This document shows positions 27,090-34,224 of a DNA stretch of 39,624 nucleotides, piece after piece. The position numbers and the translations under genes were made by a program. Position 1 is the stretch's first letter, and every line of letters begins with the position of its first letter. The notes beneath the pieces are model-generated. The model had not been told where the DNA came from. It searched no databases and worked only from the letters and a program-made list of their open reading frames with translations. This DNA is from Pirellula sp. Its GTDB lineage: Bacteria; Planctomycetota; Planctomycetia; Pirellulales; PNKZ01. The stretch covers positions 1-39,624 of the forward strand of contig PNKZ01000022.1 of NCBI GenBank assembly GCA_013822735.1. The letters run 5' to 3'.

Positions 27090-27869
27090 ATGGCCGTCAC
27101 GCTCGTCACCAACGCTCTGGTATTGCTCGCGCTCATGTCGGGGCTTTGGATCGTCGCAACGCGGCTCCGTGACGTGAGCATCGTCGATTGCTGTTGGGGC
27201 GCGGCGTTCGTCGTTGTCGCTTGGGTCAGCACGACGCTGAATCGGCCCGCCTCGTCGCGCATTCTGCTCCTGGCCGGCTTGACGACTTTGTGGGGGATGC
27301 GTCTCTCGCTCTATTTGTTGTGGCGGAAGCGCGGGCATGCGGAAGATCGGCGGTATCAGGCGATGCGCGACTATCACGGCCCGCGGTTTTGGTGGGTGAG
27401 CCTGATCACGGTGTTCTTGTTGCAGGGAATGCTGGTTTGGTTTGTTGCGCTGCCGTTGCAATTTGCCGCCGTAATTGCGAATCCGGCGCCGCTTGGTTGG
27501 TTGGATGCCGGCGGTACGGCTCTCGCATTAATCGGCCTCGCTTTCGAAGCCGGCGGCGATTGGCAACTCGCTCGCTTTCAAGCAGATCCCGCGAACAAGG
27601 GGCGCGTGCTCGACGAGGGCTTCTGGCGCTACACCCGGCACCCGAATTACTTCGGCGACTTCTGCGTCTGGTGGGGTTTGTACGCCGTTGCCGCCGCCGG
27701 CGGTGCATGGGGCACGATCTTAAGCCCCGTCGTAATGACGGTCTTGTTGCTTAAGATCTCGGGCGTGGCGCTGTTGGAAAAGTCGATCGGCGAGCGCCGT
27801 CCACAATACGCAAAGTATGTGCGCCAAACCAACGCCTTCTTCCCCGGCCCCCCGCGCGACGACGCTTAA
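27090..27869 (+). CDS. DUF1295 family membrane protein (steroid 5-alpha-reductase-like fold)
   Basis: The protein is 259 residues with several membrane helices. The C-terminal signature is typical of the DUF1295/steroid-reductase/isoprenylcysteine methyltransferase fold: GFWRYTRHPNYFGDFCVWWG, then an ending of YAKYVRQTNAFFPGPP. The family binds NADPH or SAM at that end; these lipid-operon members may reduce or methylate acyl or isoprenoid chains. It begins 4 bases after the methyltransferase gene and closes the operon. Confidence 0.88.
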   Translation: MAVTLVTNALVLLALMSGLWIVATRLRDVSIVDCCWGAAFVVVAWVSTTLNRPASSRILLLAGLTTLWGMRLSLYLLWRKRGHAEDRRYQAMRDYHGPRFWWVSLITVFLLQGMLVWFVALPLQFAAVIANPAPLGWLDAGGTALALIGLAFEAGGDWQLARFQADPANKGRVLDEGFWRYTRHPNYFGDFCVWWGLYAVAAAGGAWGTILSPVVMTVLLLKISGVALLEKSIGERRPQYAKYVRQTNAFFPGPPRDDA

Positions 27870-27961
27870 ATAGTCCGCTACGGGCGACGTCTGCGGCCGT
27901 CGCCGGTCGATTCGAGTTCTTCGATCAACGACGCTAGAGCTATGGCAGTGCGCATTCCGCC

Positions 27962-28357
27962 TTACTCAGGACGTGAATCGGGTCGGAGAATTCTGTGACA
28001 TTGAATGCAGCTGTCGACCATGTTGAGGTAGGCCCGTGAAGCATCATCCTGCTTCTTCTGATCCACCGCCGCGGATAGCGCCGTAACGGAATTCTGGAAT
28101 TTCGCCAACTGTTCGCGGTATTCCGGCTGCTTGCCACGATACATTTCTTCAAGTCGCGTGAAGACTTTCATGAGCTTCGCGTCGCGATCCAATCGGTCGA
28201 AATCCTTGTTCATCAGTCCCTTGAGGATGTCCTGCGCATACTCCAGTTTTTTCTCCATCACGACGCTCGATTGCGACGGCTTCGGTTCGTCGCCCTGCGT
28301 CGGCCGGATTTGCGCGAGGGTTAAGAAACACAACACAAGGAATACGAGAGTACGCAT
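27962..28357 (-). CDS. Small class II c-type cytochrome (cytochrome c'-like)
   Basis: The protein is 131 residues from ATG 28357, with a signal peptide (MRTLVFLVLCFLTLA). The rest is helical with a single heme-attachment site CIQCH near the C-terminus (NMVDSCIQCHRI), the class II layout. It should sit in the periplasm and could carry electrons or bind NO or CO. It is a paralogue of the next gene upstream (28419): ILKGLMNKDFDRLDRDA corresponds to ILEGIVLEDYKLIEKNA. Last gene of the stress-protein operon. Confidence 0.85.
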   Translation of the reverse strand: MRTLVFLVLCFLTLAQIRPTQGDEPKPSQSSVVMEKKLEYAQDILKGLMNKDFDRLDRDAKLMKVFTRLEEMYRGKQPEYREQLAKFQNSVTALSAAVDQKKQDDASRAYLNMVDSCIQCHRILRPDSRPE

Positions 28358-28418
28358 ACGGCACCTAGTTTGACGTTTGTTTAGATTGCGGCGGTCTGTT
28401 CGTTCATGTCCCAGCGTC

Positions 28419-28847
28419 TTAGCGACGCCCGAGCCGAATTGCCGGCAGTTCTTCAAGGCCGGCCATTCGGACATCGCGAACATGCTTATGGCAGCTCACG
28501 CATTTCAGCGTTACGCCCATATAGGCCAACGTCGCGCCGTCCAAATTCCGCTTCCGAGCGGCGCCGACTAATTCGTCGGCGGCGCGACGAAATTCAAGGC
28601 TATGTTGCAAGTATTCCGGAGTTTGAAAAACCTGCCACATCTCGTCGTGGCTCAGCAAGCTTAAGTCTTGTGCGTTCTTCTCAATGAGCTTGTAATCTTC
28701 CAGAACGATTCCTTCGAGAATCCGCTCGGAATGCTGCAGCTTCAGACGCATGAAGGCGGCTAGCTTATCTGCGTCGTTAGAGTGACCGTACGACGTGGAG
28801 AGCGCGGTGACGAGGAGGATGGCGGCGATGATGAAGCGATGATGCAT
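28419..28847 (-). CDS. Small class II c-type cytochrome, paralogue of 27962
   Basis: The protein is 142 residues from ATG 28847, with a signal peptide (MHHRFIIAAILLVTALSTSYG). It is helical, with one heme site CVSCH near the C-terminus (VTLKCVSCHKHVRD). It belongs to the same family as the downstream gene, from which it is separated by 61 bases; a tandem duplication is likely. Possible role: electron carrier or gas-binding cytochrome of a low-oxygen response. Confidence 0.85.
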   Translation of the reverse strand: MHHRFIIAAILLVTALSTSYGHSNDADKLAAFMRLKLQHSERILEGIVLEDYKLIEKNAQDLSLLSHDEMWQVFQTPEYLQHSLEFRRAADELVGAARKRNLDGATLAYMGVTLKCVSCHKHVRDVRMAGLEELPAIRLGRR

Positions 28848-28907
28848 GTCGGAGTCCGATGTGAGTGGTTGGAGGCTTCGGGCGAACAACGCGATCGACG
28901 GAACAGG

Positions 28908-29381
28908 CTAGCCATCGAAGTCCGGAGCCTCGTTAAATGCTCGTCGCAACATTGCATTTTCTGCGACTTCATGAGCGTTAAGCTGCGTTGCAAATCGGCT
29001 GAGTCCGTCTCCCAGCGACTTCCAAGACTTGCAATCGAGATCGCTTCGATTCGCGAGGTCGCGCATCGAGTCGAGGAATTCGATGAATTCGTGATGTTGC
29101 CGTTGAAATTGAGCGGCTTGCGGCGCCGTCTTAGGGTCGAGGACGATCGCTTCTTCCAAGTAACCTCCGGCTTCCTCCTGATCGAAATGCTTGCGTAGCA
29201 AGTCGCGCAAGTCGCCCATTCGTCGCCGCGCCTCGGCAACATTTCCCGAGGTCGCGACGGTTGCCGGCCCATTCGCGATTAGGTGTTCGAGCTGTTCGAC
29301 CGCGGCGTGCAACACTCGATGTTCGGCAACCGCTTGCACGTAGTACGGGTTATGCTCGTGAATATGATAGATGTTGTTCAT
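28908..29381 (-). CDS. Hemerythrin HHE domain protein
   Basis: The protein is 157 residues. Start ATG 29381 overlaps the stop of the universal stress gene by 4 bases. It is a four-helix bundle with candidate diiron ligands: His in AVAEHRVLHAAV, HFDQEE in the second helix, QRQHHEFIEF in the third and NAHEVAENAML in the fourth. Such proteins bind oxygen or NO, or repair iron-sulfur centres. No membrane or signal sequence is seen, so it is cytoplasmic. It is translationally coupled to the stress protein and followed by cytochromes, which fits an oxygen or NO response operon. Confidence 0.88.
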   Translation of the reverse strand: MNNIYHIHEHNPYYVQAVAEHRVLHAAVEQLEHLIANGPATVATSGNVAEARRRMGDLRDLLRKHFDQEEAGGYLEEAIVLDPKTAPQAAQFQRQHHEFIEFLDSMRDLANRSDLDCKSWKSLGDGLSRFATQLNAHEVAENAMLRRAFNEAPDFDG

Positions 29382-29839
29382 AACGCACTTCCTACCGGCA
29401 AAGGCCGCTCTGCCTTGACATGAGGTTTCACAATCAGGACGGGGCACTCCGCGCGCCGCATCACGAGTTCCGCGACGCTACCCAGTAACAACCGCCCGAG
29501 ACCGGTCCGACCGTGACTGCACATCACGATCAGATCCGCGTTCTCCTTCTTGGCTAGTGCGACGATCGCATCCGCAGGCGCGCCGTAAACTAGGTGATGT
29601 TCGTACGGCACCGTCGAATCCGACGGCTTGATTTGATGCAACATCTCGCTGACGGCGGCGGAATCCGGCTCGGGAATTCCGTAGTAAAACGCTCCCTCGC
29701 CGTAGACCTGGGCCGGCTCTTGCGCGTGGACGATCAAGAGCTTGGCGCCTGTCTCGCGGGCGAGTCTCGTCGCGTAGTCCAAGGCCTCTTGGCCTTTGGA
29801 AGAAAAATCGCAGGGAAATAGGATTTTTTGGGTCTTCAT
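29378..29839 (-). CDS. Universal stress protein (UspA family)
   Basis: The protein is 153 residues from ATG 29839. It starts with ILFPCDFSSKGQEALDYA and ends with the ATP-binding G-x2-G-x9-GS pattern (SHGRTGLGRLLLGSVAE) and CPVLIVK. UspA domains bind ATP and are induced under energy or oxygen limitation. First gene of the operon with hemerythrin and two small cytochromes. A sigma54-type promoter lies about 46 bases upstream. Confidence 0.93.
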   Translation of the reverse strand: MKTQKILFPCDFSSKGQEALDYATRLARETGAKLLIVHAQEPAQVYGEGAFYYGIPEPDSAAVSEMLHQIKPSDSTVPYEHHLVYGAPADAIVALAKKENADLIVMCSHGRTGLGRLLLGSVAELVMRRAECPVLIVKPHVKAERPLPVGSAL

Positions 29840-29895
29840 GGCACACTTTCCTTCCATCCATTGGCTACGGAGACTGACCGACACCTATACGACAT

Positions 29896-29911
29896 TGCTA
29901 ATTAGGTGCCG
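29896..29911 (-). promoter_or_regulatory. Sigma54 promoter of the usp-hemerythrin-cytochrome operon
   Basis: On the minus strand the sequence is CGGCACC-TAAT-TAGCA. GG (29910-29909) and GC (29898-29897) are exactly 10 bases apart, as in TGGCACG-N4-TTGCA. Transcription would start near 29885. Confidence 0.65.
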
Positions 29912-30107
29912 GTGGGGCACTCCGGCTCATGCGGCCCGGAAAATGGCGATTCGGGACGATAGCTTCATTTCGCGTGTTGGTAGAATGCTTCGAGAAGCGC
30001 GCGAAAGTGCGCGCAAGTGCCCGCCCACGCTCATCTGATGTCCGCACACATGCACGACCCGCCTGCGACAATGCCGTTATCTGGTCGATAATCGGAGAAT
30101 TGCGTTG

Positions 30108-30123
30108 CGGTACGGCGCTTGCA
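30108..30123 (+). promoter_or_regulatory. Sigma54 promoter of the response regulator gene
   Basis: CGGTACG-GCGC-TTGCA, with GG (30109-30110) and GC (30121-30122) separated by 10 bases. Transcription would start near 30134, about 74 bases before the ATG. Suggests the activator drives its own gene. Confidence 0.65.
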
Positions 30124-30207
30124 AGTGAGTTGAATTTCCAACTGCGCAATAGGGCCGGCGCTAATTGTCGAACGGCCGCCGGGAAGTCCATCAGAATTGA
30201 ACCTGTC

Positions 30208-31608
30208 ATGAGCGACGAGACGATTTCGCAGCCGGTAGATCTGCTTGTAGTGGATGACGATGCGGAATATCGGGGCACCGTGGTACGGCGCCTCAAAAGA
30301 CGCGGCTACGAAATTTTAGAAGCCGGCGATGGAGAGTCGGCCCTGCAACTGCTTCAGGGGCGGCAATTCGATGTGGCGCTGCTCGATATGGTGATGCCGG
30401 GAATGTCCGGAATCGACTTAGCCGAGCAACTTAAGATCTTGCAGCCCGAATGCGAGGTCGTGTTGTTGACGGGGCAAGGGACGGTCGAGAACGCAGTGCG
30501 CGCGATGAAAGTCGGCGCCTTCGATTTTCTGACGAAGCCTTGTCCGTTGGCCGATTTGGAAGTCATCTTGGAGAAGGCGGCCGCGCAACGGCGTCTTACC
30601 AAAGAGAATACGCAGCTGAGGGAGTTGCTTTCTCGTTCCCACTCGACGGCGGAGATGATCGGGGAATCGCCGGCCATGCGCGAGGTGTACCATCTCATCG
30701 AGCGCGCGGGACCGACCGACAAAGCAATTCTGATCCAAGGCGAGAGCGGGACCGGCAAGGAACTCGTGGCCAAAGCGCTCCATCGCCGTAGCCTGCGGGC
30801 CGACAAGCCGCTGGTGGTGATCAACTGCGCCGCGCTCGCCGAGACGCTTTTAGAAAGCGAATTGTTCGGTCATGAAAAAGGCTCCTTTACCGGCGCGATT
30901 GCCGCGAAGCCGGGCTTGTTTGAGATTGCCGACGGCGGGACGTTGTTTATCGACGAAATCGGCGAAATGCCGGGTTCATTGCAGCCGAAACTGCTGCGCG
31001 TTCTCGAAGACGGCTCGATGCGCCGCATCGGTTCGATCAAAGAACGACGCGTCGACGTCCGAATCATCGCCGCCACCAATCGCGACATGACGACGGAGGT
31101 GAAAGCCGGCCGGTTTCGCGAGGACCTCTTCTACCGCATCAACGTCATGTCGCTGCAGTTACCCCCGCTTCGCGAGAGAGTCGGCGACATCCCCGCGTTG
31201 GTGCGCAAATTCCTAGGGCCTGATTGGCGGATCGATCCGGACGCATTGCAGGCGATTGAGCGCTATCGATGGCCGGGGAATATTCGCCAACTTATCAATG
31301 CTATCGATCGCGCAAAGATCTTGTCGGACGACAAGCAGATTCGGCGCAAAGATCTCCCCCGCGAAGTTACGGGAAATGTTCCCGAACCTGCCGTCGCCCC
31401 CCCGCCCGTGCCGCCGGACGTCAACTCGCTGGCGGCTTTGCAGCGCGCCCACATTCTCGAAATCCTACAGCGTGAGCGAGGCAATAAGGCTCGAGCCGCG
31501 CGAGTACTGGGGGTAAATCGTCGAAGTTTATATCGCCTCTTGGAGCGCTATGCGATTTCGGCCGAAGGCGAGGCCGCGGGTTCGCTCGGAAAAGATGGAG
31601 TGCGGTGA
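30208..31608 (+). CDS. Sigma54-dependent response regulator (NtrC family)
   Basis: The protein is 466 residues from ATG 30208; the frame is open far upstream but without a sensible start. The receiver domain (about 8-125) has the acidic pair VVDDD, phospho-acceptor D60 (ALLDMVMPG) and K110 (FLTKP). The AAA+ domain has Walker A GESGTGKE (178-185), the sigma54-contact loop [13 protein letters not shown] (a variant of GAFTGA) and Walker [14 protein letters not shown] Fis-type helix-turn-helix closes the protein ([23 protein letters not shown]). It activates sigma54 promoters when phosphorylated. It lies between three candidate sigma54 promoters and close to a globin histidine kinase gene, its most likely partner (inference). 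Confidence 0.95.
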   Translation: MSDETISQPVDLLVVDDDAEYRGTVVRRLKRRGYEILEAGDGESALQLLQGRQFDVALLDMVMPGMSGIDLAEQLKILQPECEVVLLTGQGTVENAVRAMKVGAFDFLTKPCPLADLEVILEKAAAQRRLTKENTQLRELLSRSHSTAEMIGESPAMREVYHLIERAGPTDKAILIQGESGTGKELVAKALHRRSLRADKPLVVINCAALAETLLESELFGHEKGSFTGAIAAKPGLFEIADGGTLFIDEIGEMPGSLQPKLLRVLEDGSMRRIGSIKERRVDVRIIAATNRDMTTEVKAGRFREDLFYRINVMSLQLPPLRERVGDIPALVRKFLGPDWRIDPDALQAIERYRWPGNIRQLINAIDRAKILSDDKQIRRKDLPREVTGNVPEPAVAPPPVPPDVNSLAALQRAHILEILQRERGNKARAARVLGVNRRSLYRLLERYAISAEGEAAGSLGKDGVR

Positions 31609-31786
31609 GCCTTCTGCGCGCCGGGCGAACTCATAAGCGCGCCGGCGCGTGCGGACCCGTCGCAGCCCTTTGATGGCGCCGACAATCACTTCCCGGTGGC
31701 GCAGACTTTTGCTCGATGCGCAACTCTTTAACTAGTCGCGAAGTAGGTCTGCGGCTAGTCGTCAGCGAATACGCGATGCTTCCGTT

Positions 31787-31801
31787 TGGTACGCCGCTTG
31801 C
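31787..31801 (+). promoter_or_regulatory. Sigma54 promoter of the small membrane protein gene
   Basis: TGGTACG-CCGC-TTGC, with GG (31788-31789) and GC (31800-31801) 10 bases apart. It closely matches the promoter at 30108 (GGTACG..GC..TTGC). Transcription would start near 31813, about 45 bases before the ATG. Confidence 0.7.
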
Positions 31802-31857
31802 GTTTCTGAAATCGTCAATTCGACGCGGAAAGTGCAACTACCAAGCGAGGAATTACG

Positions 31858-32055
31858 ATGCCTGCCGACTATCTCGAAAGCGCTTCGAAACCCAATCTGA
31901 ACTTCGACGCACCGCTTCGCTTCTTTTCCGACGACGAGCGTCAAATACTCACCGCGGAAGACTTATTTGCGGGTCGTAGCGTCGCCTGGCTGTTTCTGGC
32001 CATTATCACTATGGGCACGTTGCTCATGTTCGGCACAGTGCTGTATACGTTGTGA
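31858..32055 (+). CDS. Small single-pass membrane protein, function unknown
   Basis: The protein is 65 residues. ATG 31858 has a good ribosome site (GAGGAA at 31847-31852). A soluble N-terminal part of about 40 residues is followed by one membrane helix (VAWLFLAIITMGTLLMFGTVL). I do not recognise the family. Support for it being real comes from the ribosome site, the sigma54-type promoter 45-70 bases upstream and its place between the response regulator and the globin kinase. Possible roles are a small oxidase-associated subunit or a membrane adaptor of the signalling pathway. Confidence 0.7.
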   Translation: MPADYLESASKPNLNFDAPLRFFSDDERQILTAEDLFAGRSVAWLFLAIITMGTLLMFGTVLYTL

Positions 32056-32085
32056 AGTTCGCTCCACAACGGGAACCATTCTATG

Positions 32086-32118
32086 TACGCGGCGCTCAAT
32101 CCGTCGGAGCGCCGCGTA
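32086..32118. terminator. Bidirectional hairpin between convergent genes
   Basis: TACGCGGCGCTC (32086-32097) pairs perfectly with 32107-32118 around a 9-base loop, between the end of the small gene (32055) and the end of the kinase gene (32096). There is no T-run, so it may be a transcript-end stabiliser rather than an intrinsic terminator. Confidence 0.4.
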
Positions 32119-33343
32119 AGACGATATGGAACCGGCTGCCGTCGCCCAGTTCCGACTCCGCCCAAATCCGCCCGCCCTGGTATTCGAGCATCGTCTTCGT
32201 AAAATAAAGTCCCAGGCCGGAGCCCGGTCGATTGCGGTGCTCCGCGGAGCGATGAAACGGGGCAAAGATTAAATCCAAATCCTCCTTGGGAATGCCGGGG
32301 CCGTTGTCGGCAAACACAAACTCCCACTCATCCGGACGTTCGTAAACTTCGATGGTAATCCGACCGGTCTTAGGATCGACGTACTTCAACGCATTGGAAA
32401 GTACGTTGTAGAAAGACTCGCGCAAGCGGATCGGTTCTCCCCAAACGATCGGCAAGGCGTCCGGCACCTTCACGGTGATTTGTTTCGCATGTAAAGCGGG
32501 CCGTAAACGTTCGAGTGCTTCACTGAAGGCCTGGAAGCTCGACACCTCATGGAGTTGGCGACCGATGTCAAACGACGTCGTCGTCGTCAACAATTCGTCA
32601 ATCATCGTGCTCATGCGGTAGGTACGTTGCTTAGCGGCTTCGATCAGCTGCTTCGCACCCGCCGGCATCTTATCGCCGAACTCGTCGAGAGCTTCGTCGC
32701 AAAAGTTCGCCACCGTCGCCAAAGGGGTCTTCAAATCGTGCGACGTCAGGTGTGCGAACTGGCGCAATTCGATATTGGCTTTCCAATACATGTCGAGCGC
32801 TTGCTGAATGTCCCGAGTGGCGCGCGTGAAGTACGCCTCTAACGTCAAGCCGATGTCGAGGAATACGACTTTGAGCAGCGACAAGAGTGATTCAACCTCT
32901 TTCGAAATCTTCGCGCCGTCGGCGGTGAGATGCAGTCGAAAAGCATGTTGAACGTACTGATTGTAGGCGCCGAGAAAGAGTTCCGGATCGAGTCCGACGT
33001 CGGCGTGCGTCTTACCTACGCGAAGGCGTTGATTGACGTAATCGGCGTTCCAGTTCGACTCCAATAGCGAGACGAAATGTCGTCGTTGGGCCTGTTTTAA
33101 TCGCTCGACCAAGATCGGATCATTCAGGAATCGCGCCGCATCGTCAAAACTGAAAAGATGGCGATAGAACGCTTCTACGAGCGTGGACGAATCTCGATCA
33201 AATTCCGGAATCAGAGCCCGCAGTCGCGACTGGTCTTCGGCGTCTAGCCCAAGATATGCCAAGCGGTCGGCGATATGCTTACTCGAATCGGCCGGGTCGT
33301 CGTCACTTGACATTTGGTGAGTGGGGGACTGCTTAGCGGACAT
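32096..33343 (-). CDS. Globin-coupled sensor histidine kinase (cytoplasmic)
   Basis: The protein is 415 residues from ATG 33343 (33313 is a possible later start). The N-terminal half is a protoglobin/globin-coupled-sensor domain (about 20-180): ALIPEFDRDSSTLVEAFY, RRHFVSLL, and the proximal heme ligand H113 in RVGKTHADVGLDPELFLGAY. The kinase half has the H-box with H202 (SHDLKTPLATV), N-box (NVLSNALKY), G1 (DNGPGIP) and G2 (GSGLGLYF). No membrane segment is present. It should bind heme and sense oxygen, NO or CO, then phosphorylate a response regulator, probably the NtrC-type protein at 30208. It sits next to the cbb3 assembly genes, consistent with oxygen control of terminal oxidase supply. 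Confidence 0.92.
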   Translation of the reverse strand: MSAKQSPTHQMSSDDDPADSSKHIADRLAYLGLDAEDQSRLRALIPEFDRDSSTLVEAFYRHLFSFDDAARFLNDPILVERLKQAQRRHFVSLLESNWNADYVNQRLRVGKTHADVGLDPELFLGAYNQYVQHAFRLHLTADGAKISKEVESLLSLLKVVFLDIGLTLEAYFTRATRDIQQALDMYWKANIELRQFAHLTSHDLKTPLATVANFCDEALDEFGDKMPAGAKQLIEAAKQRTYRMSTMIDELLTTTTSFDIGRQLHEVSSFQAFSEALERLRPALHAKQITVKVPDALPIVWGEPIRLRESFYNVLSNALKYVDPKTGRITIEVYERPDEWEFVFADNGPGIPKEDLDLIFAPFHRSAEHRNRPGSGLGLYFTKTMLEYQGGRIWAESELGDGSRFHIVLRGAPTD

Positions 33344-33450
33344 AACCCAGAAATCAAATACGCTGTAGAACTGTTTCTCCGACGTATAGACGTTCCCACG
33401 CCGCAGGCCGGCCATGGGAACTCATCACGTCTCGCCACCGCGATTCTAGG

Positions 33451-34224
33451 CTACTGGGAGCAAAGCGGACAGCTACCGGCAGCTTCGGGCAATTGCGAAC
33501 GCGCGTTCCAAGTCGTGATACCGCGTGCGATCGACATCGCACCGACGGCCATCACACAGAACGCGGCACACCGCAACATGCGCTGCCGCGCGACGGGCCC
33601 CACCAAAGAAGACCCCATTCCTAAAGCGGCAAGCATCGGCAGCGTTCCCAGACCGAAGCACGCCATGAGAATGGCGCCTTGGACCGGATTGCCGGAATTG
33701 ATGGCAAGCGCAAGCATCGTGTAAACCAAGCCGCACGGCAAAAATCCGGTCAATACTCCCGCCAACATGGGACCGATCGCCCCGGGGTGTTGAAGCAGCG
33801 AACGCAACAGGCCGCGTTGCAGGCATATCGCGCTTGAGCCCGTGCGACGTAAGGCCGCGAAGTTCGCCGGCGAAACGCCGTATGCTTCCGCTGCCGCGCC
33901 GCGCATTGTTCGACGTAGCCACGCAACAACGCCCGCGGCAAGGGCCCCTTGAACGACCAGTAGCAACCCCGTGGCGATGGCGAGCACCATTTGCAGGTCG
34001 ACGAACGTCGTCGACTTCACAAGGCGATTCCCCCCATACGCCGCGGCCATCCCCAACGAAGCATAGGTGAAAATACGGCCGAATCCGAACGCCGACTGAC
34101 GCCGGAGATTGTCGCGCCAGGCAGGGGCGGCCGCACCGATCGACACCACGAAGCCGCCGCACATCCCCACACAGTGTGAAGAACCCAAGATGCCGCTGAG
34201 AGCAACAAGTGGAAGCTCGATCAT
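33451..34224 (-). CDS. SafE/TauE-like membrane protein, cbb3 oxidase assembly
   Basis: The protein is 257 residues with about six membrane helices. The start has SSHCVGMCGGF and the second half GVLTGFLPCGLVYTM, the paired motifs of the sulfite-exporter/urease-accessory-type family that often occurs at the end of cbb3 clusters and is thought to handle copper or heme. The Cys in CVGMCGG and LPCG may bind metal. Its start overlaps the copper ATPase gene by 4 bases. Annotation as an assembly factor rests on context. Confidence 0.85.
   Translation of the reverse strand: MIELPLVALSGILGSSHCVGMCGGFVVSIGAAAPAWRDNLRRQSAFGFGRIFTYASLGMAAAYGGNRLVKSTTFVDLQMVLAIATGLLLVVQGALAAGVVAWLRRTMRGAAAEAYGVSPANFAALRRTGSSAICLQRGLLRSLLQHPGAIGPMLAGVLTGFLPCGLVYTMLALAINSGNPVQGAILMACFGLGTLPMLAALGMGSSLVGPVARQRMLRCAAFCVMAVGAMSIARGITTWNARSQLPEAAGSCPLCSQ

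Larger units (their letters stand above)
29840..30207. other. Divergent control region of the stress operon and the sigma54 regulator
   Basis: These 368 bases lie between two divergent genes. They hold one sigma54-type promoter facing each side (29896-29911 minus, 30108-30123 plus). Between the two promoters are short palindromes: GCTTC-GA-GAAGC at 29987-29998 and two GCGCGC blocks at 29997-30014, which could be the enhancer bound by the regulator. Confidence 0.5.

Noticed and set aside
28359-28375. A GGCACC sequence resembling a sigma54 -24 box
   Set aside because: At the required 10-base distance there is GA, not GC, and it would point against the neighbouring genes.
33344-33450. A possible sigma54 or FNR site upstream of the globin kinase
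   Set aside because: Only a weak GG-N10-GC with a poor -12 context (TGCGGC) and a half TTGAT site were found; neither is convincing.
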